Shown: positions 1-7,915 of the stretch, piece by piece
Position numbering within the stretch: position 1 is the stretch's first letter
Layout of the letters: each line of letters opens with the position of its first letter
Source of the DNA: Nitrosomonas sp.
Lineage (GTDB): Bacteria; Pseudomonadota; Gammaproteobacteria; Burkholderiales; Nitrosomonadaceae
Direction: 5' to 3'
DNA length: 37,049 bases
Assembly: GCA_024281695.1 (NCBI GenBank)
Contig: JAMXAE010000010.1
Location: forward strand, 1 to 37,049
Position numbers and translations under genes: made by a program
The notes under the pieces: model-generated
Databases searched by the model: none
What the model was told of the DNA's origin: nothing
The model's input: only the letters and a program-made list of their open reading frames with translations

Positions 1-618
1 GGGCGCGCGAAAGACGTCGAAGAACAGGCACTGGGGCCCATCATGAATCCTATTGAAATGGGTATGCCTAATGAAGCGGCTGTCGTCAATAAACTAAGAA
101 AAGTAGAAGAATATAAAGGACTCTTTGCGGAAGCTTTTAAGGATGAAAAAGATCCATTCCAATACAAAAACATTGGTAAAGCAATCGGTGCTTTTGAACG
201 CACATTGTTAACTCCTTCCCGATTCGATGATTATCTCAAAGGTGATGGGAATGCTCTGAATGAAAGTGAGAAAAGAGGTCTGGCAAAATTTGTTCATATG
301 GGATGTGCGACTTGTCACAATGGAGTAGCCGTTGGGGGAAATTCATACAAAAAGCTAGGGATGGTTGAGCCTTACAATACAAAAGATATGGGAAGGTTTG
401 AGATAACCGGGCTTGAAATCGACAAAAAGGTGTTTAAAGTACCTAGCCTCAGAAATATTACTAAAACAGGCCCCTATTTTCATGACGGTTCAGTGGCAAC
501 ATTGGACGAAGCGATTGAGGAAATGGCTGAACATCAATTGGGTCGGGAAGTCGGTCCTGAGTTTATCAATGATGTGAAAGCATTTCTGGGTTCCTTAACC
601 AGTAAGGGTAAGGAATAA
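1..618 (+). CDS. Di-heme cytochrome c peroxidase (CcpA/MauG family), 3' part only
   Basis: The reading frame is open from base 1, so the gene begins upstream and about 205 residues are visible. The visible part carries the C-terminal heme site CATCH (nt 304-318) and family-typical segments GRAKDVEEQALGP at the left edge, VFKVPSLRNI and PYFHDGS near the end. Bacterial di-heme peroxidases reduce H2O2 in the periplasm with electrons from small cytochromes; the N-terminal peroxidatic heme and the signal peptide lie outside the window. The 14 residues before the first in-frame ATG (nt 43) match the family, so that ATG is not the true start. Family call is firm; the precise substrate (H2O2 or a MauG-like role) cannot be decided from this part. 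Confidence 0.9.
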   Translation, partial: GRAKDVEEQALGPIMNPIEMGMPNEAAVVNKLRKVEEYKGLFAEAFKDEKDPFQYKNIGKAIGAFERTLLTPSRFDDYLKGDGNALNESEKRGLAKFVHMGCATCHNGVAVGGNSYKKLGMVEPYNTKDMGRFEITGLEIDKKVFKVPSLRNITKTGPYFHDGSVATLDEAIEEMAEHQLGREVGPEFINDVKAFLGSLTSKGKE

Positions 619-662
619 GCCTAGAAAGATCAGTTGCTATTATTGGACTTGAAGAATGTTAT

Positions 663-694
663 GACTCAATAGGATGAATAATCCTTATTGAGTC
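663..694. terminator. Stem-loop between convergent genes
   Basis: A nine-base perfect outer stem (GACTCAATA / TATTGAGTC) with an inner GGAT/ATCC pairing around a short loop. It sits between the peroxidase (plus) and the small membrane protein (minus), where a shared terminator is expected. No clear T-run follows on either strand, so it may act with Rho or as an mRNA end stabiliser. Confidence 0.45.
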
Positions 695-774
695 GTACAT
701 TGTTGCTAGATTTGGGATTCCTTGGTGGCTGTCTCGATATTCCTGCATAAAATGTTGGTCGAATGCTGTAACTG

Positions 775-1140
775 TTATTTCTTGTTATCCTTTGCTGCAC
801 CTTGATAATCAGTAAGCATACCAATGACGATAATAACCAGACCCATTGCGATATAAAAATTCCTTGCGATTTCTTCGTCTGCAAAATTCAGAATGAAAGG
901 TGCCGCAATCAGCGAGGGACCAACCAAACGCTCAATCCAGCCATGCACAGTAAATGGAATGATCTTGACGACACCCAAGGGAAAATCAGATGCCAGTGTC
1001 ACCAGCAGATGAACTACTGCCAGACCATAAGCAAGTAGGGCGGGTACTTGGCTTAATCCCAATAGGGCTGGAGCCAGTAAGAATAAAATGACTGTTAGAA
1101 AATCTAAATAACCGTGGGTGCGAGGTGAGATTATTTTCAT
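775..1140 (-). CDS. Small four-helix membrane protein (SPW-repeat-like), function unknown
   Basis: 121 residues, almost entirely hydrophobic, with about four predicted membrane segments (roughly residues 12-30, 33-52, 62-85 and 92-112). The N-terminus ISPRTHGYLDFLTV and the internal FTVHGWIERLVGP look like two halves of an internal repeat, resembling small SPW-repeat-type inner-membrane proteins. An AGGAG Shine-Dalgarno lies just upstream of the ATG, which supports this start. It lies 113 bp downstream of the CRP-type regulator on the same strand and may share its transcript. No catalytic motif is visible and no function is proposed. Confidence 0.7.
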   Translation of the reverse strand: MKIISPRTHGYLDFLTVILFLLAPALLGLSQVPALLAYGLAVVHLLVTLASDFPLGVVKIIPFTVHGWIERLVGPSLIAAPFILNFADEEIARNFYIAMGLVIIVIGMLTDYQGAAKDNKK

Positions 1141-1253
1141 ATGAATGCTCCTGTATATTAATGATGAATGGTTACTCCAACGGTCACCACGTCTAATACA
1201 TTAGTACAAGGCTAACATGATGTCTGTTAGCTACAGAACATAAATCCCAATTG

Positions 1254-1949
1254 CTACTTTAATTTACAATAGTTAATTAGCGCAGTACTATTAATGCAAA
1301 TCTGATCGCGTGTATAGTCAAGCAATCCACGACTCCTGAAATCATTCAGAATGGTGCTAACGACTGATCGGCTGGCACCAACTAAATCCGCCACTTCTTG
1401 TTGAGTCAAATGGATCTCCAATGTATAACCATGCGTACACTTTATTCCGAACATTTCTGCTAGTTCTAATAATATCGCAATCACGCGCATTTCAACTGAT
1501 TGAGTCAGTATGGCTCGGAGCTTGCGTTCCATCTTTTGCTTGCGGGTATATATTCCTTCAAAAACATACCATGCCAACCCGACTTGATGCGATATTAATG
1601 CCTTGAAATCGTTATATGCCATACGATAGAGGTTAACTTCCCCCAGCGCCTGAGCAGTTTCCTCCATTTCCTGATGGGTAGAGCGATCTTGCAAGTCACC
1701 GATGACATCCCCTTTCCTGAGAAGAGCCGTAGTCATTTCAATTCCTTGTTCTGTGAGGTGAGAGAGTTTTACGATACCGCTTTTTATCCAAAAGAAGCTG
1801 GAGCAGTGATCGCCCTGGCGGTAAAGAAAATCTTTGTTCAAGATATTAATTTCCTGGATGGTGGGATAATCTTTCTGTAATTGCTCTAGGCTACATTCAA
1901 AAAACTCATTTATTAATTTAGATCGAGTATTTAGTTTCATCGAAGGCAT
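1254..1949 (-). CDS. CRP/FNR-family transcriptional regulator
   Basis: 231 residues, the usual length for this family. Residues about 30-145 form the cyclic-nucleotide-binding-type beta-roll (FLYRQGDHCSSFFWIKSG, LLRKGDVIGDL), followed by a long dimerisation helix and a C-terminal helix-turn-helix at about 181-212 (LTQQEVADLVGASRSVVSTI). The conserved FNR cysteine cluster is absent, so an oxygen-sensing 4Fe-4S centre is unlikely; the effector is unknown. A GGGGA sequence about seven bases upstream supports the first ATG; a second ATG three codons in is possible. It probably governs nearby genes such as the small membrane protein downstream, but no operator could be assigned. Confidence 0.88.
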   Translation of the reverse strand: MPSMKLNTRSKLINEFFECSLEQLQKDYPTIQEINILNKDFLYRQGDHCSSFFWIKSGIVKLSHLTEQGIEMTTALLRKGDVIGDLQDRSTHQEMEETAQALGEVNLYRMAYNDFKALISHQVGLAWYVFEGIYTRKQKMERKLRAILTQSVEMRVIAILLELAEMFGIKCTHGYTLEIHLTQQEVADLVGASRSVVSTILNDFRSRGLLDYTRDQICINSTALINYCKLK

Positions 1950-2114
1950 TGACTATCCCCATTAATTTTTCATTCTTTATCTTATAGGAAGATAGATTCT
2001 AATGGATTGAGTCGTCAACTTAAACGTAATCTATAATTCTCCAGAATACTCTGGAAACATATCCAGATATACTCATGTAGTCAGGAATTTCTATCGAATG
2101 AAGGAGGAGGGTAA

Positions 2115-2546
2115 ATGAAAGTAATGATGCTATTGATTATGGGACTAATCGTGTTATGGCTATCCGCTTGTGCCAGCACAAGGCCCGTTTTATATCCCAA
2201 CTCGCATTTGCAATCGGTAGGAAAAGAAGTTGCGGAGCAAGACATCGAAACTTGTAAGCAACTAGCTGAATCAGCCGGTGCCAAACAAGGGAGTGGAACG
2301 GCAGGTAATGTCGCGACCAATACGGCCATGGGAGCTGGCGTAGGTGCAGCGAGTGGTGCTGTCGGAGGCGCCATTTATGGTTCGGCTGCCCATGGTTCTA
2401 TTATCGGAGCCGTTAGCGGCGCTGTCGCAGGGCTACTTAGAGGCATTCTTTTCGCAGCCAGGCCAGCACAACCCAGTCAGGCTTATGCGAATTTCGTGCA
2501 TCGATGTTTGCAAGAGAAAGGCTATGAAGTTACCGGCTGGCAATAG
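2115..2546 (+). CDS. Glycine-zipper lipoprotein
   Basis: 143 residues with a lipoprotein signal: hydrophobic residues 3-16 then LSAC, so Cys19 would be lipidated. Residues about 58-108 are Gly/Ala-rich in a small-x-x-x-small spacing (GAGVGAASGAVGGAIYG, GAVSGAVAG), the glycine-zipper pattern of outer-membrane or cell-envelope proteins. The extended Shine-Dalgarno AAGGAGGAGG (2101-2110) four bases before the ATG fixes the start and predicts strong translation. The end carries two further cysteines (YANFVHRCLQEKGYEVTGW) similar to other proteobacterial zipper lipoproteins. Precise role unknown; envelope stress or integrity is a family-based guess. Confidence 0.82.
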   Translation: MKVMMLLIMGLIVLWLSACASTRPVLYPNSHLQSVGKEVAEQDIETCKQLAESAGAKQGSGTAGNVATNTAMGAGVGAASGAVGGAIYGSAAHGSIIGAVSGAVAGLLRGILFAARPAQPSQAYANFVHRCLQEKGYEVTGWQ

Positions 2547-2623
2547 CGTATTAGCGCTTTTGCTTCTTTTGCCTGTTGTACCGATCGATAGTTTCGCTCT
2601 AATCTGAGCGTTCCTGGTTTACT

Positions 2624-3238
2624 ATGACAGATACTGATGTGGAAATTCTCGAAAAAACGATCGGATATGAAGGATTCTTTCGTATCGAGCGTTACCGCTT
2701 GCGTCATCGACTATTCAGCGGTGACTGGAGTCGCCCGCTAGTGCGCGAAGTATTTGAGCGCGGTCACGCCGCCGCAGTCCTGCCATATGATCCGATCCGC
2801 GATGAAGTGGTCCTGATCGAACAATTCCGCATTGGCGCGCTGAATGCTCCCAGTGGGCCATGGTTGATGGAAATTGTAGCAGGCATCGTCGAAGCGAATG
2901 AAACAACAGAAGACGTAGTAAAACGCGAAAGCATCGAAGAAGCCGATTGCATCATTACCGACCTGATTCCATTGTATAACTTTCTGGTCAGCCCCGGCGG
3001 CACCACAGAAAGCGTTGCGTTATTCTGCGGCCGGGCTGATACGACGCATGCCGGTGGTGTGCATGGCGCCAGTGAAGAAGGCGAAGATATCAAAGTGCAT
3101 GTCGTTTCAGTGGATGCAGCGCTCAAGTTATTACAAACTGGAAAAATTAATTCAGTCAGCGCAATCATTGCCTTGCAGTGGTTGACCTTAAATCGTGATC
3201 ATGTGCGAGCGATGTGGGCAGTTGAAAGAAAATCTTAG
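2624..3238 (+). CDS. nudF: NUDIX hydrolase, ADP-ribose pyrophosphatase (NudF) type
   Basis: 204 residues, matching NudF length. The NUDIX box starts at Gly87 with E93, R101-E102 and E105-E106 in the expected spacing; the metal-binding REx2EE core is intact, while the usual Gly two positions after EE is Asp and the following hydrophobic is Cys. The N-terminal domain (residues 1-50) and PGGTTE near residue 125 match ADP-ribose/ADP-sugar pyrophosphatases, which split ADP-ribose to AMP and ribose 5-phosphate. Substrate could be another ADP-sugar. The Shine-Dalgarno upstream of the ATG is weak. Monocistronic as far as visible. Confidence 0.85.
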   Translation: MTDTDVEILEKTIGYEGFFRIERYRLRHRLFSGDWSRPLVREVFERGHAAAVLPYDPIRDEVVLIEQFRIGALNAPSGPWLMEIVAGIVEANETTEDVVKRESIEEADCIITDLIPLYNFLVSPGGTTESVALFCGRADTTHAGGVHGASEEGEDIKVHVVSVDAALKLLQTGKINSVSAIIALQWLTLNRDHVRAMWAVERKS

Positions 3239-3401
3239 TGATTTTAATGTCAGTATAAAGTGATGAGCTGAGATGTTTCGCACAATGCCTTTCGGTTTAT
3301 TGCATCCCCGGCATCTTTAAGCCGCATCAGTTCGCTCAGGACAATCCATTTTCTCATATAATCCGAATCACTCCATGTCATGAAATCAAAGTCTACAGAA
3401 T

Positions 3402-4628
3402 ATGAGTGATATTTTTATTTGTTATTCGAGAACGGATGCTGCTATTGCGAAACAACTGATGCAGTGGTTTCAGGTAAAGGGTTGGTCAGTTTTTCTCGAC
3501 ACGAAAACTCGTGTCGGTCATCGCTGGGACAAAAGAATAGAGCAGGAATTGCACGCAGCCAAAGCGGTGGTGGTGCTCTGGTCGGCTGTTTCTCGGGACA
3601 GTGAGTATGTGCTGGAAGAAGCAGAATATGGTAAGCGCAAGTCCATTCTATTTCCTGCCTTTATAGAATCCGTCGAATATCCGTATGGATTTGGGCGTAT
3701 TCATACGGCTGATTTGATTGATTGGGAAAATAATCAGGAACACCCTGGCTTGATGCTTCTTATGGATTCTTTGCAGCAGCATTTTAATGACAACCTATCG
3801 AAGTCTCATAATGAGATTTCTACAAATACTAAACAAGCAATTTCTATATCTTTTCCTGCCTCAGGCCAGACTTTCCGTGACTCATTAAAAATAGGTGGTG
3901 AAGGGCCCCTGATGGTTGTCATTCCTGCTGGTCGATTCCTGATGGGATCACCACCGGATGAACCGGGGCGAAGGGATTCCGAAGGCCCGCAACATGAAGT
4001 GTGTATCGCCAAACCATTTGCCATGAGTGTACACACAGTGACTTTCGATGACTACGATCTTTTCTGCAATGCGCTATGGCAGCAGAAACCCGAGGATAAA
4101 GGCTGGGGAAGACAGAAAAGACCTGTGATTTTTGTGTCTTGGCACGATGCTCAAGCCTACTGTACTTGGCTGAGCGAACAAACCAGTCGCAATTACCGCT
4201 TACCCAGCGAAGCCGCATGGGAATATGCCTGCCGCGCCGGTGCCAGTACGCCATTTCATACAGGTACACGTATCAACACGGAACAAGCGAATTTTGATGG
4301 CAATCACACCTACAATAGCTCTGCCGAGGGCAAGTATCAAGGGAAAACGCTAGCCGTAGGCACTTTCCTGCCAAATGCCTTTGGTCTATATGATATGCAC
4401 GGCAATGTGTGGGAATGGTGTCAGGACAAATGGCGTGATAACTACCAAGGTGCACCAACCGATGGTTCTTCCAGGGAGAATGGAGGAAGTGAGGCTCGGG
4501 TGTTGCGCGGCGGTTCCTGGGACGATAATCCAGACCTCGTGCGCGTATCGGTGCGCCAAGGTGGCTATCCCGGCGGTCGCGGTAACGAAGTCGGTTTCCG
4601 GGTATTGTGTTTGTCCTCCATCGAATAG
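3402..4628 (+). CDS. TIR domain fused to FGE-sulfatase (C-type-lectin-like) domain
   Basis: 408 residues. Residues 1-128 are a TIR domain: FICYSR strand, VFLDTKTRVG loop, and SEYVLEEAEYG, which places Glu73 at the catalytic NADase position. A linker to about 158 leads to an FGE-sulfatase fold (GPLMVVIPAGRFLMGS, RLPSEAAWEYACRAG, FGLYDMHGNVWEWCQD, VLRGGSW, VGFRVL). The cysteine pair of active formylglycine-generating enzymes, expected after RGGSW, is missing (DDNPDLV there), so this domain is probably a binding module. The 27 residues from SWD to VGF differ almost throughout from a decayed copy about 600 bp away, while the framework is identical (see findings). Plausibly a ligand-triggered NAD-depleting defence or signalling protein; that role is inferred. 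Confidence 0.85.
   Translation: MSDIFICYSRTDAAIAKQLMQWFQVKGWSVFLDTKTRVGHRWDKRIEQELHAAKAVVVLWSAVSRDSEYVLEEAEYGKRKSILFPAFIESVEYPYGFGRIHTADLIDWENNQEHPGLMLLMDSLQQHFNDNLSKSHNEISTNTKQAISISFPASGQTFRDSLKIGGEGPLMVVIPAGRFLMGSPPDEPGRRDSEGPQHEVCIAKPFAMSVHTVTFDDYDLFCNALWQQKPEDKGWGRQKRPVIFVSWHDAQAYCTWLSEQTSRNYRLPSEAAWEYACRAGASTPFHTGTRINTEQANFDGNHTYNSSAEGKYQGKTLAVGTFLPNAFGLYDMHGNVWEWCQDKWRDNYQGAPTDGSSRENGGSEARVLRGGSWDDNPDLVRVSVRQGGYPGGRGNEVGFRVLCLSSIE
4550..4628 (+). other. 3' end of variable-region-like segment of the TIR-FGE gene
   Basis: The last codons of the TIR-FGE gene, with the stop codon and the first bases beyond it, recur in opposite orientation at about 5175-5330. By eye roughly 50 of 61 bases match from GTCGGTTTCCGGGTA through the TAG into GGATCnCTGGTnGTGGAT. 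Immediately upstream the two copies keep W, P, VR, R and VGFR at the same spacing, but most positions between differ. The hypervariable stretch proper covers about nt 4515-4590. Confidence 0.55.
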
Positions 4629-4640
4629 CGGATCGCTGGT

Positions 4641-4666
4641 GGTGGATGACGTTTCACTTATCCGCC
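4641..4666. repeat. REP-like palindrome 1
   Basis: GGTGGAT and ATCCGCC arms (one G-U pair) around a 12-base loop, starting 12 bases after the TIR-FGE stop codon. The sequence resembles the palindromes at 4686-4709 and 5177-5200 and lies beside a RAYT remnant, the enzyme class that mobilises REP sequences. Confidence 0.5.
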
Positions 4667-4685
4667 ACAAATTTCACATCCGTTA

Positions 4686-4709
4686 GGATGGATAAACGTA
4701 GCGCCATCC
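4686..4709. repeat. REP-like palindrome 2
   Basis: GGATGG and CCATCC perfect six-base arms separated by 12 bases that include ATAAACG, a core shared in form with palindrome 1. Member of the same local set. Confidence 0.45.
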
Positions 4710-4849
4710 ACCGATCTACCCACATGGATAAGTTATTTGTGTCTTCTCCAACATCCAATATTTTCGTATCACATCTCGTCCAATCAACCGGATACATTCC
4801 TTCTCAATCCACCGATGAGATGTCTGAATATGGTCAATCTTTGGCCGCT

Positions 4850-5140
4850 GCTACCCACCCATGCTTCATCGGGCTATTAGTGAATATAATCCATGTGCGC
4901 GGCATAATCGTGACATCGGTAAGCGTGTGTTCCCAGAACGACTTTGCCAGATGCTGCAGTCATGGCATTTCCTGTTTGTTTTGAGCGATATTCGGTTTCC
5001 AGAATTAATTCTGAAAATGTCCTTTTGATCGCTTGCCAGCGGCTGGGATAAGTGTCGTCGTGCTCGGGCAATGTCCAAGTGCAATGGAGTGATCCGGCAA
5101 AATTATCCAGGCGTTTATATGAAAAGGGTGCAATTGCTTC
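4850..5140 (-). pseudogene. Remnant of REP-associated tyrosine transposase (RAYT, Y1_Tnp family)
   Basis: The minus strand encodes, across at least two frame changes, pieces in the order of a RAYT: HPFHINAWIILPDH, then CTWTLPEHDDTYPSRWQAIK, then IWQSR and FWEHT in different frames, then HMDYIH and a frame-shifted NSPMKHGW. Intact RAYTs read HPFxIDAWVVLPDHLH...W...RFWEH...HVDYIHxNPVKHG. The N-terminal HUH region is not recognisable and stop codons interrupt the C-terminus, so it is dead. It lies between REP-like palindromes, its natural substrates. Confidence 0.75.
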
Positions 5141-5176
5141 ATTCTCCGGTTACTCCAATTTTGATGGATGATTATG

Positions 5177-5200
5177 GTGGATGGTACTTTGCTTATCCAC
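5177..5200. repeat. REP-like palindrome 3
   Basis: Perfect six-base arms GTGGAT / ATCCAC with a loop containing ACTTTGC. It follows the decayed FGE copy on the minus strand just as palindrome 1 follows the intact TIR-FGE gene on the plus strand, so a unit of FGE 3' end plus REP is present twice, inverted. Confidence 0.5.
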
Positions 5201-5213
5201 TACCAGTGATCCC

Positions 5214-5620
5214 CTATTCGATGGGGAACGAACATAGTACCCGGAAACCAACATCATTATAGGGTTTTCCTGAATTAAAATAGTAACGAAATGACGAGCG
5301 CACATACTTAGGATGATCATTCCAAGAACCACTGCGTACCACGCGGTTTTCTATAGTTTCTTGGTTAGTACATTCCTGTTCATCACCATCAAATTGATCG
5401 CGCCAGGTTGAACAGGTCTATGTCCCAGGCATTCCCAGCCGTATCATATAGATCAAATCGGTTTTATCGAAACTGCCAACCGGTGCAGATTGTTTATTAT
5501 CCCAGTGACTACCACACCCATTGCAGTTAGCATGGTTGCTGCCGAAATTATTACCCCAAGGATAAGCCATTTGCATGCCAGTTTCCAAAACTTCAAATTG
5601 ATGGGGAAAGTTGTTTGTAA
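5214..5620 (-). pseudogene. Decayed FGE-sulfatase-domain gene fragment
   Basis: The minus strand reads AYPWGNNFGSNHANCNGCGS and WDNKQSAPVGSFDK in one frame, then after a frameshift FDLYDTAGNAWDIDL, then after another shift DQFDGDEQECTNQETIENRV, VVRSGSWNDHPKYVRSSFRY and VGFRVLCSFPIE before a TAG at 5214-5216. These are the ordered C-terminal motifs of FGE-sulfatase domains. The N-terminal half, including any TIR domain, is missing or unrecognisable. At the variable patch most codons end in T or C (AAT GAT CAT, then TAC TAT TTT AAT), as expected if they derive from AAY codons. Confidence 0.8.
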
Positions 5621-5692
5621 TCGTTGATTTATGTTGCACAGGGATATGGTTTACTATTGGCGTATTCAACCAATGTAGCAAGGAGGTTTACC

Positions 5693-5890
5693 ATGAGGAT
5701 CAAAGAACTTTCCTTGGATGATGAAGATGTAAGTTATCCGATGGATATTGATGAAGAGGATGCCCTTGCGGATGGAATGATCCCAGACAGCCGAATTGTT
5801 AAACTTATTGATGAATTGGAAATCGCCAGCGACGATTTTGATGATAACGGAGATGCCGAAAGTACCCTGGAATCGCTAGGATTGCGTTAG
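5693..5890 (+). CDS. Small acidic hypothetical protein
   Basis: 65 residues, very rich in Asp and Glu (LSLDDEDVSYPMDIDEEDAL, ASDDFDDNGDAEST), with no membrane segment. The AAGGAGG Shine-Dalgarno at 5680-5686, six bases before the ATG, makes this start far more likely than in-frame starts further upstream. It resembles short acidic proteins found singly in proteobacteria (PA3496-like), but I do not recognise it with confidence. No operon partner: the next gene downstream is on the other strand. Confidence 0.65.
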   Translation: MRIKELSLDDEDVSYPMDIDEEDALADGMIPDSRIVKLIDELEIASDDFDDNGDAESTLESLGLR

Positions 5891-5954
5891 AATCAGGTAA
5901 ACTTTTGCAGCACTCGTCGTTTGCAGGCGTGAGAAGGCACGTTGTCTTTCTTAC

Positions 5955-7663
5955 TTAGCAGGCTTGACTGGCACACACACAGTTGCGTCCCTGTTTTTTT
6001 GCACAATAAAGTTGCTGATCTGCCAGACAAATTAATTCATCAAGCGATACATGAATCTCGTTGGTATGCGCAACACCTAGGCTCGCGGTGAATGATAGTC
6101 TATCTCTATTTCCGGTCGTAAGCTGGATCGCCGTGATTTTTTTACGCAACCTGTCCGCGATGGCTATAGCATCTGCTAATTTGGTTTCTGGTAAGAAAAT
6201 AAGAAATTCCTCACCCCCCCAACGCGCCAGAATATCTCCGGTACGAGCTTCTTTTTGTAGCGTTCCTGCCAATTGAACCAGAACCCGATCTCCAAGGGCA
6301 TGGCCATAATTGTCATTAAATAATTTAAAATTGTCGATATCGACCATGATGATGGATGTATGGCTTTTGTTCCGTAAGCCTATCGACCAAATCGGCTTAA
6401 CAAATTTATAAAATGATCGTCGATTGTTCAAATTAGTTAGAGAATCAATACCCGCCATTTTCTCGGCAGCTAACTTTTCTGCCTGATTGATGTTGAACCG
6501 CTCAGCGAGTGCAAGTGCCAAGAAAATGGCATCGACCGTCATGCCGATATCAACCGCACGGTAAGTCAGTACGTTAAATGGAATGAACCCCCATACGGCA
6601 TTCGCAGTAACTATTCCGCCGCATACGGCAGAGACCGATGCTAGTAGGAAATATTTTGCGAATTTGTTACCGACCCGCAGCGATATGAAACCTAATGTGA
6701 TCATCACGCTCCAGAAAAACAGTATAAAAATAAATGATATGAGGAGTGCTATCGCAAAACTGCCGGATAATATTGTTATCTATAATAATGCGCTAAAACC
6801 GAAACAACTTCCGATAACCATGCGATGAATGCGAGGAAAGGTGTTTTGGATATTCAGAAAGCGTAGCGCGAAAATAAGTCCGCTAACAGAACAAGTGACG
6901 ATCAGAACGGGATTGGACCATTGTTGCCATCTAGGAGATTCAGGCCACAACCATTGATATCCGTGACCGGTATAAGAAATATTCAGTAACAAAAAGAATA
7001 TGAGATAAATGGAATAACAGAGATGGTGACTGCTCTTGAGTCCTATATAGAGCATCAGATTGTAAGCAATCAATGCAAGGATGACACCGTACAGCAGGCC
7101 ATAGCTATATCCCTGCAACATGTTTCTATCCATTACTTTCTCGGCACTCATAAAATAAATGGGCAGAATCATCGCATCGGCAGATTCTATTCGGATTAAA
7201 ACGGTGGTTTCACCATATACAAAACTATGACCTGTTACAAAGAACCGATGATTGAGAGGGCGCTCGGAGAATAACAGGCTGTCACCAACGTGGTAACTGT
7301 TGACTAACTGATTTGCTTGGAAAAATAGATATCCATTTTGTCCAGCCAAGCAGTTTCAATCAGAAGATTTCGGTAAGTAGTGTCACTCTCAGGATTCTTG
7401 ATCTGAAGCGCAAACCATACTGGTTTCGAGCCGTCGATACCAAGATTAATGACAGAATTATCTGATGAAGAAAAATACCCGTTCTTGAATGCTTCTAAAG
7501 CGCCGCTCATGCTTAATTGGGCATTATCGCTCTGGTAGATCTGAATATATTGGCCGATCGTTTCTTTATATTCTACAGAGGTATTCAGCGTTTCGGCACT
7601 TGCCAGTAAGCTCCAGAAAATCATCACGAGGATCGTAAGGGGTAATACAAGGAGATTCTTCAT
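5955..7663 (-). pseudogene. 7TM-DISM diguanylate cyclase gene, broken by a frameshift and an amber stop
   Basis: The three open pieces join into one receptor-type GGDEF protein. Piece 1 (7663-7304) has a signal peptide (residues 1-23, LASA) and the start of a 7TMR-DISMED2 sensory domain. Piece 2 (to 6780) completes the sensor and most of the seven-helix 7TMR-DISM block. Piece 3 (to 5955) holds the last helices and a GGDEF domain with active GGEEF and a correctly spaced inhibitory RxxD (RTGD). Pieces 1 and 2 are separated by a -1 shift at the A5 run 7321-7325 (T5 on the coding strand; T6 would restore YFFQANQ). Pieces 2 and 3 share a frame and are split only by TAG at 6780-6782, with sensible membrane sequence on both sides. 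An intact gene would make c-di-GMP at the inner membrane. Confidence 0.85.
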
Positions 7664-7731
7664 GCAGTACCTATTATTATGTTTAGAATATTAGGGAAAG
7701 ATATGCAGCGGCCTGGAGCAGAATAACTTGA

Positions 7732-7749
7732 GCACCCTGAGTAGGGTGC
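7732..7749. promoter_or_regulatory. Perfect inverted repeat in intergenic region
   Basis: GCACCCT-GAGT-AGGGTGC, a perfect seven-base palindrome in the spacer between the diverging diguanylate cyclase pseudogene and the DUF1499 gene. It could be an operator or a terminator stem; no T-run follows on the plus strand. Confidence 0.3.
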
Positions 7750-7915
7750 GTGGGAATTATCTTACATGATAATTCAGTCTTGTTCAGCTTCTTTTAGGTC
7801 AAGGTTAAAAATATGCTTAAATGAATCATACTAGATTGTAAGGGTTGAACCATCCCACACAGAAAAGAATCGGAGAGAAATGATCATTCCTGCTTATCTA
7901 TATACGTGATTTAGA

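Noticed and set aside
4607-5332. Several short open frames on both strands between the TIR-FGE gene and the small acidic gene
   Set aside because: They are fragments of the RAYT and FGE remnants or run across REP palindromes; none has a start signal of its own.
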